Origin: Nitrosotalea sp.
Lineage (GTDB): Archaea > Thermoproteota > Nitrososphaeria > Nitrososphaerales > Nitrosopumilaceae
NCBI GenBank assembly: GCA_022545805.1
Contig: JAKEIJ010000047.1
Coordinates: 1 to 7,066, forward strand
Direction: 5' to 3'
DNA: 7,066 nt
Position numbers and translations under genes: made by a program. Position 1 is the stretch's first letter. Every line of letters starts with the position of its first letter. The notes under the pieces were generated by a model that was given only the letters and a program-made list of their open reading frames with translations, searched no databases and had not been told where the DNA came from. Shown piece after piece: positions 1 through 4,116 of the stretch.

Positions 1-6
1 GTCAAC

Positions 7-14
7 TTAATATT
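7..14 (+). promoter_or_regulatory. TATA-like box of the secreted protein gene
   Basis: The A/T-only stretch TTAATATT is centred about 25 to 26 nt before the ATG at 36. That is the spacing expected between an archaeal TATA box and the transcription start, so the mRNA is probably leaderless, beginning at or next to the ATG. No Shine-Dalgarno sequence precedes the start, which fits. This is inferred from position and composition only. Confidence 0.5.
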
Positions 15-35
15 TAACGATACGGAATTTCTGGC

Positions 36-452
36 ATGAAGTTGCTACTAGGCGCAATGTTTGGATTCTTCATACTGTTGCTTCCAAGTCTTACGTTGCC
101 TGCATCACAGGGAGCCGAATGGGACCAGAAGCTAGTGCCTGAAGAAAATGTTGCACTGGAAAAAAGTATTGTTTCCATGCATATTCCAAGTGATAGCAAA
201 TTACCATTTGGTAGTGTTTGGGGAACAGTACAAAATGCTGCACCAGGTTATCCTGTTGTAATCCAAATTTACAAAGGTGACAAGCCAGTATACGTTGCAC
301 AAACTCCTGTAAAAAGCGACGGTTCCTATGAACAATATTTCAGGGTGTCATCTGTTGACAATGGAAAAATGATTCACATCTTTGAGGGAGATTATACGGT
401 AAACATCTTCAAAGCTGTTGTGAAAAGTACACCTGGAACCACTTCCACCTAA
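36..452 (+). CDS. Small secreted protein, thaumarchaeal type, function unknown
   Basis: A 138-residue protein with a clear Sec-type signal peptide: MKLLLG start, hydrophobic core to about residue 21, then a small-residue region (ASQGA) that could be the cleavage site around residues 24-27. The mature part of about 110 residues is rich in beta-forming segments. It has the pattern G-x-V then PG-x-PV-x-I-x-I-Y-x-G about residues 63-82, a SDGSY turn near 106-110, and FEGDYTVNIFKAV near 116-128, ending in a Thr/Ser-rich tail. This resembles the Ig-like beta-sandwich modules seen in larger exported proteins of ammonia-oxidising archaea, here as one module. I infer a location outside the membrane, free or cell-surface associated. 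There is no C-terminal membrane helix or lipobox Cys. The ATG was chosen because it starts the signal peptide and lies about 26 nt after a TATA-like box. No enzymatic motif is visible. The protein call is sound; the role is unknown. Confidence 0.85.
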   Translation: MKLLLGAMFGFFILLLPSLTLPASQGAEWDQKLVPEENVALEKSIVSMHIPSDSKLPFGSVWGTVQNAAPGYPVVIQIYKGDKPVYVAQTPVKSDGSYEQYFRVSSVDNGKMIHIFEGDYTVNIFKAVVKSTPGTTST

Positions 453-453
453 A

Positions 454-465
454 TTTTTCATTTTT
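454..465 (+). terminator. Tandem T5 tracts after the secreted protein gene
   Basis: Two runs of five T separated by CA follow the TAA stop immediately. Archaeal RNA polymerase terminates at such U-rich tracts without needing a hairpin, and none is present. The position also protects the convergent tRNA-Arg gene, whose 3' end lies less than 20 nt further on. Confidence 0.5.
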
Positions 466-482
466 GTAATAACAAATTAACG

Positions 483-577
483 CGGGCTCGGAGGGCTTCG
501 ATCCCTCGACCTGTAACTTAGGAGGCTACCGCGCTATCCATGTTTCGCGTCAATATATGACTCTGCGCCACGAGCCC
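483..577 (-). tRNA. tRNA-Arg(CCT) with an intron in the D-loop
   Basis: On the minus strand the acceptor stem GGGCTCG (577-571) pairs perfectly with CGAGCCC (490-484), followed by discriminator G (483); CCA is not encoded. The D-stem is GCGC/GCGC, the anticodon stem GTAGC/GTTAC, the anticodon loop CTCCTAA (anticodon CCT, reading AGG), and the T-stem GAGGG/CCCTC with loop ATCGAAG. All arms close, but the D-loop region is about 20 nt too long. The excess folds as a bulge-helix-bulge, so I read it as an intron at 543-562, leaving a mature tRNA of about 75 nt with D-loop AGCATGGATA. The T-loop has A at position 54 instead of the near-universal T. A TATA-like box at 600-607 puts transcription start at or next to the first tRNA base. 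The tRNA-Arg identity is secure; exact intron ends are inferred. Confidence 0.93.
543..562 (-). other. Predicted 20-nt noncanonical tRNA intron with a BHB fold
   Basis: Minus-strand order is CGC of the D-stem, bulge AGA, helix GTCA, loop TATAT, helix TGAC, GCG pairing back to CGC, then an A-rich bulge AAAC, then CATGG. This is the strand order of a (relaxed) bulge-helix-bulge, the substrate of archaeal tRNA splicing endonuclease, with the central helix reduced to three Watson-Crick pairs. Cutting after the second base of each bulge (AG^A and AA^C) gives a 20-nt intron between D-loop positions 15 and 16. Introns at such noncanonical positions are known in Thaumarchaeota and Crenarchaeota. The cut sites could shift by one or two nt. 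Confidence 0.7.
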
Positions 578-600
578 AAAAAAAAGCATACTTGGTATGC
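578..600 (-). terminator. Hairpin plus T8 after bluB
   Basis: On the minus strand a perfect 6-bp stem GCATAC/GTATGC with loop CAA (600-586) is followed at once by eight T (585-578). It begins 3 nt after the bluB stop codon and looks like an intrinsic terminator. It also fills the whole space between the tRNA-Arg TATA box and the tRNA 5' end, so it would stop bluB transcripts before they run into the tRNA. Confidence 0.6.
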
Positions 601-607
601 ATTTAAG
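600..607 (-). promoter_or_regulatory. TATA-like box of tRNA-Arg
   Basis: The minus-strand sequence CTTAAATG is centred about 26 nt before the first tRNA base, predicting a primary transcript with a leader of 0-1 nt. The box overlaps the last codon and stop of bluB, so tRNA initiation depends on DNA that also encodes the end of the BluB protein. Confidence 0.55.
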
Positions 608-1313
608 CGTAATCAAGGTTTGAGATGATCATCTGGTGAATCTCTTGCCAGTTGGGATCACTGTTGTTATTCCACTTTTCATAAAACACGACATCTTTGA
701 GACCAAGACGCGGCAGCCAACCAGCACTTTCTAGATCTGGCTTGTCTGCAAAATTTGATACATGTCCAAGACAAAGATATGCAACTGGAACAACATGATC
801 TGGAATCTCTAGAATTTTTTTGAGATCATCATTTGAAAGTATGCTGACCCAACCAACACCAATCCCCTCTGCTCTTGCTGCAAGCCAGAGGTTTTGTATT
901 GCACAACAGACACTATAGATTCCAGTCTCTGGAATGCTTGATCTTCCTATGACAAAGGGACCAAACTTTGTAGGATCATATGTAATGCAGATGTTTACAG
1001 CACAATCCATGATTCCCTGCAATCGTAGTGACAGGTACTTTGATCTTTTTGGATCCTCGACAAGTGCAGAAGAACGAATTCGCTCTTTATCAAATGAGTC
1101 CTTGACTTGTTTTCTTGTGTCTATATTTTTAACTAGAATGAAATTCCATGGCTGAGAAAATCCCACAGATGGCGCATGATGTGCTGCGTTTAAGATACGT
1201 GTAAGAACTTGCTCGTCAATTGGCTCTGGTGTAAAATGCGATCTAACATCACGTCTAGAAAATACTGCCTTGTAAAACCCATCCTTTTCCTCTGGTGAAA
1301 AATCACCAATCAT
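603..1313 (-). CDS. bluB: 5,6-dimethylbenzimidazole synthase BluB
   Basis: A 236-residue flavin enzyme of the nitroreductase fold. BluB uses O2 and reduced FMN, breaking down the flavin to form 5,6-dimethylbenzimidazole, the lower ligand of cobalamin. Specific support is the N-terminal FSRRDVRSHF motif (residues 18-27), AAHHAPSVGFSQPWNF (43-58) and the AARAEGIGVGWVSI segment (145-158), all more like BluB than general nitroreductases. The two residues reported as essential in Sinorhizobium BluB, Asp32 and Ser167, match Asp22 and Ser157 here, with the same spacing of 135 residues. The enzyme should be cytosolic. The ATG is supported by a TATA-like box about 27 nt upstream, giving a leaderless mRNA. 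The only same-strand neighbour is tRNA-Arg downstream, and no other cobalamin gene is in the window, so it acts as a stand-alone gene. A generic nitroreductase is the alternative, which I consider unlikely. Confidence 0.9.
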   Translation of the reverse strand: MIGDFSPEEKDGFYKAVFSRRDVRSHFTPEPIDEQVLTRILNAAHHAPSVGFSQPWNFILVKNIDTRKQVKDSFDKERIRSSALVEDPKRSKYLSLRLQGIMDCAVNICITYDPTKFGPFVIGRSSIPETGIYSVCCAIQNLWLAARAEGIGVGWVSILSNDDLKKILEIPDHVVPVAYLCLGHVSNFADKPDLESAGWLPRLGLKDVVFYEKWNNNSDPNWQEIHQMIISNLDYA

Positions 1314-1336
1314 GTTCTAGTCACTTGGTGCATTGC

Positions 1337-1344
1337 ATATTATT
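1337..1344 (-). promoter_or_regulatory. TATA-like box of bluB
   Basis: The minus-strand sequence AATAATAT is centred about 27 nt before the bluB ATG, the spacing of a leaderless archaeal promoter. It shares the 134-nt gap with the divergent tRNA-Val promoter. Beyond these two boxes the gap shows only A/T-rich DNA. Confidence 0.5.
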
Positions 1345-1414
1345 CTTGTTTTCTTGTACTTACATCTTGGCGTTATTGTTATCATATGTTGGCCTGAACC
1401 TATTTTCTTAAACG

Positions 1415-1421
1415 TTAATAA
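1415..1421 (+). promoter_or_regulatory. Likely TATA box of tRNA-Val
   Basis: TTAATAA is centred 30 nt before the tRNA 5' end, predicting a leader of about 4 nt. It sits between two copies of AACGT spaced 9 nt apart (1411-1415 and 1420-1424), which may be chance or part of the factor-binding region. A second candidate, TTAAA at about 1408-1412, would give a leader of about 10-13 nt. Confidence 0.4.
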
Positions 1422-1447
1422 CGTCTAGAGTAAGGTCGAATTCTATT

Positions 1448-1522
1448 GGGCCGGTAGTCTAGTCTGGTTAGGATACCTCCCTGACACGGAGGTGGTCGAG
1501 AGTTCAAATCTCTCCCGGCCCA
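1448..1522 (+). tRNA. tRNA-Val(GAC)
   Basis: A complete 75-nt cloverleaf without an intron: acceptor GGGCCGG/CCGGCCC with discriminator A, D-arm GTCT/GGAT with the GG pair in the loop, anticodon stem CCTCC/GGAGG, loop CTGACAC giving anticodon GAC, and T-arm GAGAG-TTCAAAT-CTCTC. CCA is not encoded; TTTTATT follows directly and can act as the terminator. It reads GTC and GTT valine codons. It lies divergent from bluB and has an ordinary T54, unlike the nearby tRNA-Arg. Confidence 0.97.
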
Positions 1523-1555
1523 TTTTATTACCCTGTACGGGAATCGTTTAAACAG

Positions 1556-1607
1556 AAAAAATTGCCCACCAACCATACCACACTGCAAAGTACCAATCTT
1601 GTGGGCA
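1556..1607 (-). ncRNA. Candidate small RNA of about 50 nt, unknown family
   Basis: On the minus strand TGCCCAC (1607-1601) pairs perfectly with GTGGGCA (1569-1563), closing a 31-nt loop, and is followed by A and six T (1561-1556). A TATA-like box CTTAAATA at 1629-1636 is centred 26 nt before base 1607, so predicted transcription start falls on the first base of the stem. The 3' half of the loop has four closely spaced GG pairs (GGTATGGTTGGTGGG), which could form a two-tier G-quadruplex competing with the closing stem. No box C (RTGATGA), box D (CTGA), tRNA or useful reading frame is visible. It may instead be a long-range terminator stem of the hydrolase transcript, whose stop is about 90 nt upstream. 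The separate TATA box at the exact spacing favours an independent gene. Confidence 0.42.
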
Positions 1608-1628
1608 GAACGATATTACAAAATTTCT

Positions 1629-1636
1629 ATTTAAGC
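1629..1636 (-). promoter_or_regulatory. TATA-like box of the candidate small RNA
   Basis: CTTAAATA on the minus strand is nearly the same as the CTTAAATG box of tRNA-Arg at 600-607. It lies in a region with no protein gene, and its spacing to the stem at 1607 is 26 nt. The only minus-strand product it could drive is the candidate RNA. Confidence 0.45.
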
Positions 1637-1698
1637 ACCAATCTCTTCTAATGAGAAAGTTTCAGAAATGACTTTTACTTGTACCATTGAAAATCAAA

Positions 1699-2532
1699 TT
1701 AGCTTTTAAGAAAATTCACCAGTGCAGAGTTTACCTCATCAGCATGTGTCCAAGTTATGCAATGTGGTCCTCCACTAATCACTACTAGCTTGGCCCCTTT
1801 TACAGAATTAGCAATCTTCTCTCCAGATGCAGAAAGTGGTACTATGCGGTCTGCGTCTCCATGAATGACAAGAATTGGCACATCAATTCGGGATAGATCT
1901 TTTCTAAAATCTTCATGCCAAGTGGGAACACAATCGTAGCTAGCTTTGGCAGATGAAGTTGCTGCTAGATTCCAACATGCTTGAACTGTCTCCTCGCTTA
2001 CTCTTTTGCCCATCAATGTATCCGTATTGAAAAAGTTTTTGAAAAACTCGGTAAAGAATGCATAACGATCAGTGGAAATTGCTTTTTGGATTCCATCAAA
2101 GACATCTTGGCCAACTCCTTCTGGATTGTCCTGTGTTTTAAGCAAGAAAGGCGGAACCGCGCCAATGAAGACTGCTTTTTTGATACCTTTGGATCCATGT
2201 TTTCCAAAATATCGAGCAATTTCACCTCCTCCCATGGAAAAACCAACTAGAGTAAAGTCATGTAATTTTAGATGGCTTACAAGCTTGTGAAGATCATCTG
2301 CGAAAGTATCATAGTTGTATCCTGCTGTGGGTTTACTTGAATTTCCAAAACCTCTTCGATCATATGTAATTACACGAAATCCTGCATCAAGCAAGACTGA
2401 GACTTGCTTTTCCCATGAAGCTCCATTAAGTGGATATCCATGTATCAGTACAACAGGTTTTCCTGTTCCATGGTCTTCATAGTAGAGATCAATTGAATCT
2501 GAATTTTCCTTACCTACGCTTACAAATGGCAT
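1699..2532 (-). CDS. Alpha/beta hydrolase, non-heme haloperoxidase/esterase type
   Basis: A full-length 277-residue alpha/beta hydrolase, the usual size of the non-heme chloroperoxidase/arylesterase group. The oxyanion-hole loop HGYPLNGASW is at 31-40, DRRGFGNS at 58-65, the nucleophile elbow GFSMGG at 97-102 with Ser99, the acid region HGDADRIVP at 224-232 with Asp228 as likely catalytic acid, and His257 in GGPHC. The triad Ser99-Asp228-His257 is complete and a cap region lies between about 130 and 200. Members hydrolyse esters or lactones, and some show perhydrolase or haloperoxidase activity in vitro; the natural substrate cannot be read from sequence. It has no signal peptide, so it should be cytosolic. 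It is transcribed divergently from the PNPOx-like gene, 117 nt away. A TATA-like TTATTAGG complement near 2571-2578 would give a leader of about 15-20 nt. The fold is certain, the substrate unknown. Confidence 0.92.
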   Translation of the reverse strand: MPFVSVGKENSDSIDLYYEDHGTGKPVVLIHGYPLNGASWEKQVSVLLDAGFRVITYDRRGFGNSSKPTAGYNYDTFADDLHKLVSHLKLHDFTLVGFSMGGGEIARYFGKHGSKGIKKAVFIGAVPPFLLKTQDNPEGVGQDVFDGIQKAISTDRYAFFTEFFKNFFNTDTLMGKRVSEETVQACWNLAATSSAKASYDCVPTWHEDFRKDLSRIDVPILVIHGDADRIVPLSASGEKIANSVKGAKLVVISGGPHCITWTHADEVNSALVNFLKS

Positions 2533-2619
2533 TACTCTAAGCCTTCCAAATAACTGTAGGACGTTTTACCTAATAAATGAGATACCAGATCAAGTTGCAA
2601 GTCTCTTTCCAGCCATTTC

Positions 2620-2627
2620 TTTTTATT
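2620..2627 (+). promoter_or_regulatory. TATA-like box of the PNPOx-like gene
   Basis: TTTTTATT is centred 26-27 nt before the GTG at 2650, so transcription should begin at that codon. This decides the start: a stop lies in frame at 2635-2637, no ATG occurs in frame, and the protein has no internal methionine to serve instead. Confidence 0.55.
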
Positions 2628-2649
2628 CAATGCTTGAGAATCAGAATTC

Positions 2650-3048
2650 GTGATAAAATTTACCATAAAAGAATCAGAATTTCTAAATGAAAATGAGGGA
2701 TGCAGAATAGCTACCAGTGCAGGCGACGTACCACATATTGCACCTGTTACGTATCATTTTGAAGATGGCATTTTTTACTTTGCAACAGACTATGACACCA
2801 AAAAGTATGCGAATCTAAAAAAGAACAACAAAATTGCAATCTCTGTTGATATCTACTCACCTAGCCAGCACAAAGCTGTTGTGGTACAAGGCACCACCAG
2901 CTTTATCGAAAAGGGGCCGCAATTCAAACACCTCTATGATATATTTTTCAAAAAGTTTGCCTGGGTTAGAGAGAACCCCTGGAAAGAAGAGGAAGCACCG
3001 TTCGTAAAAATTACTCCGAAAACTAAAATCAGTTGGGGCTTGGGTTAA
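2650..3048 (+). CDS. PNPOx-like split beta-barrel flavoprotein, GTG start
   Basis: A 132-residue protein of the pyridoxamine 5'-phosphate oxidase-like superfamily. It shows the first strands CRIAT-x8-PHIAPVTYHFEDG (18-40), the IFYFAT strand (41-46), the KKYANLKKNNKIAISVD segment (51-67) that usually contacts the flavin phosphate, the VVVQGTTSF strand (77-85), and a C-terminal ITPKTKISW (121-129) typical of these proteins. Relatives bind FMN, F420 or heme as a dimer in the cytosol. The ligand cannot be assigned here, but F420 is plausible because thaumarchaea make it. True PdxH function is doubtful because the protein is much shorter than PdxH. GTG is the only credible start and matches a leaderless transcript. 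Its TAA stop overlaps the stop of the convergent LEA14-like gene within one TTAA. Confidence 0.85.
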   Translation: MIKFTIKESEFLNENEGCRIATSAGDVPHIAPVTYHFEDGIFYFATDYDTKKYANLKKNNKIAISVDIYSPSQHKAVVVQGTTSFIEKGPQFKHLYDIFFKKFAWVRENPWKEEEAPFVKITPKTKISWGLG

Positions 3049-3542
3049 CCAGAATTCAGATCAAAGTCTTTGATGACTGCAGTCAGAAATGATTCTATGG
3101 TTATCTGACCCTTTACTTCGTATTTTACTGGTTGGCCTGTTGTGATATCAGAGTATTCTTTTGCAATCGCTTCACTTTTTACAAGATCAAATGTTGTAGG
3201 TAGGGTGAGATTGCTGTTTGCAAAAAGTGCAGGCCTTCCAGCTTCTGGAATATCTTCTGTTGTAAAGTGTCCCTCTCCAAGGTTTTGTCCATTTGCGTAT
3301 AGTTGATAATTAATTGTGGATATGGTAAGTACAATTGAATTTGGATTTTGAATATTAAATCTCACATCAAGATGTGCACGCTTGTCAATCTTGTTCTCGT
3401 CTAGTACCTTGATGCTGTCAATGTCTACTGTTACTTTGTTAAGATCACTCTGGAAAGAATTTGCATATAGGTAAAAGAACAACATCATTGCACCAAGGCC
3501 TGCGAAACATGCTATTATGACCAGTCTGCCCGTGCTTATCAA
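3045..3542 (-). CDS. Membrane-anchored LEA14/WHy-domain protein, TTG start
   Basis: A 165-residue protein with an N-terminal membrane helix at about 6-27 and no obvious cleavage site, so it is probably an anchor with the rest outside the cell. Residues about 38-160 match the LEA_2/WHy beta-sandwich: alternating hydrophobic strands, FNIQNPNSIVLTIS (62-75) with the characteristic N-P-N-S turn, the INYQLYANGQNLGEG strand pair (77-91), then a later ILP-like NLTLPTTFDL (111-120). Such domains in archaea and bacteria are linked to stress or desiccation tolerance or envelope assembly; no catalytic activity is known. The start is TTG: the nearest upstream in-frame stop is four codons before it, the first ATG would delete most of the helix, and a TTTTTTAA box lies about 30 nt upstream. 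It is divergent from the CopD-like gene, 79 nt apart. The domain call is good; the role is unknown. Confidence 0.82.
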   Translation of the reverse strand: MISTGRLVIIACFAGLGAMMLFFYLYANSFQSDLNKVTVDIDSIKVLDENKIDKRAHLDVRFNIQNPNSIVLTISTINYQLYANGQNLGEGHFTTEDIPEAGRPALFANSNLTLPTTFDLVKSEAIAKEYSDITTGQPVKYEVKGQITIESFLTAVIKDFDLNSG

Positions 3543-3568
3543 ATCTAAAAGCTACGGGGTTTGTTCAA

Positions 3569-3576
3569 TTAAAAAA
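3569..3576 (-). promoter_or_regulatory. TATA-like box of the LEA14-like gene
   Basis: TTTTTTAA on the minus strand is centred about 30 nt before the TTG start, predicting a leader of about 4 nt or none. It lies 16 nt from the oppositely oriented box of the CopD-like gene, so both promoters occupy the same 79-nt gap. Confidence 0.45.
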
Positions 3577-3591
3577 CCTTCTTGAGAATAG

Positions 3592-3599
3592 ATATTATT
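3592..3599 (+). promoter_or_regulatory. TATA-like box of the CopD-like gene
   Basis: ATATTATT is centred 26-27 nt before the ATG at 3622. That favours the ATG over the GTG three bases upstream as the first base or bases of a leaderless mRNA, though either is possible. Confidence 0.5.
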
Positions 3600-3621
3600 C
3601 GTTGACCCGGCAAATACTGTG

Positions 3622-4116
3622 ATGTTACTTGCTAATGCACTGATCATGTGGGCACATCTCATTGCAGCATCGATCTGGGTTGGCGGTTCCATATTCATTG
3701 GTATAGTTCTTGCTCCACTTCTCAAGACATTTTCAAGTTCTGTAGAGGAAAGGCTGTCAATAATGATTAGAGTGGGACGCAGGTTCAATGTAATTGGAGT
3801 ACCGTCTCTTATCGTATTAATCCTGACTGGAATCTACAACTCTGTTGGTATCATTGAAAAACCATCGATGATATTTGGTACCAATTATGGAATAGTTCTT
3901 TTTGTAAAGATAATTCTTGTAATTGTTTTGATAAACATATTTGCAATACATGTCAGACTGATTAGAACAGAGGTGGAAAAAAAGATAGAATCGCAAAGTC
4001 TTTCAGGAGAGCATTTACAAAAACTACGCTCAAAGATTATCATGCTTGGCAGATTGACAGTGATAGTTTCTGTTGTTATATTGCTGATGGCAGCACTGCT
4101 TCATTCAGGTGTCTGA
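3622..4116 (+). CDS. CopD-like integral membrane protein
   Basis: About 164 residues with four predicted membrane helices at roughly 3-34, 55-72, 89-112 and 142-160. The first helix holds the family signature W-A-H-L-x4-I-W-V-G-G (residues 10-22, His12), as in the copper resistance D domain; the second ends LTGIYNS, and the third starts near a Lys (FVKIIL). Family members sit in the plasma membrane and are linked to copper import or handling, but many archaeal members lack proof of metal transport. Copper matters to ammonia oxidisers because of their many cupredoxins, so copper handling is reasonable inference only. His12, His110 and His161 are candidate ligands. An adjacent GTG at 3619 is an alternative start. 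The last 12 bases overlap the end of rtcA on the other strand. The divergent neighbour is also an envelope protein. Confidence 0.8.
   Translation: MLLANALIMWAHLIAASIWVGGSIFIGIVLAPLLKTFSSSVEERLSIMIRVGRRFNVIGVPSLIVLILTGIYNSVGIIEKPSMIFGTNYGIVLFVKIILVIVLINIFAIHVRLIRTEVEKKIESQSLSGEHLQKLRSKIIMLGRLTVIVSVVILLMAALLHSGV

Noticed and set aside
14..300. Two minus-strand reading frames opposite the secreted protein gene
   Set aside because: They lie antisense to a gene with a clear signal peptide and promoter, and their products show no coherent domain pattern.
934..1155. Plus-strand frame within bluB
   Set aside because: It lies entirely antisense to bluB, has no promoter-like box at suitable spacing, and its protein is low in recognisable structure.
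1546..1553. Perfect 8-bp palindrome GTTTAAAC
   Set aside because: It could be a TATA-like or operator site, but no transcript start or gene is placed suitably on either strand, and an A/T-rich 8-bp palindrome is not unusual.
1981..2290. Three overlapping frames on both strands within the hydrolase gene
   Set aside because: All are shadows of the hydrolase, whose catalytic triad and length are complete.
3552..3788. Minus-strand frame across the promoter gap and the start of the CopD-like gene
   Set aside because: It would cover two promoters and the first helix of the CopD-like protein, and its product has no coherent features.
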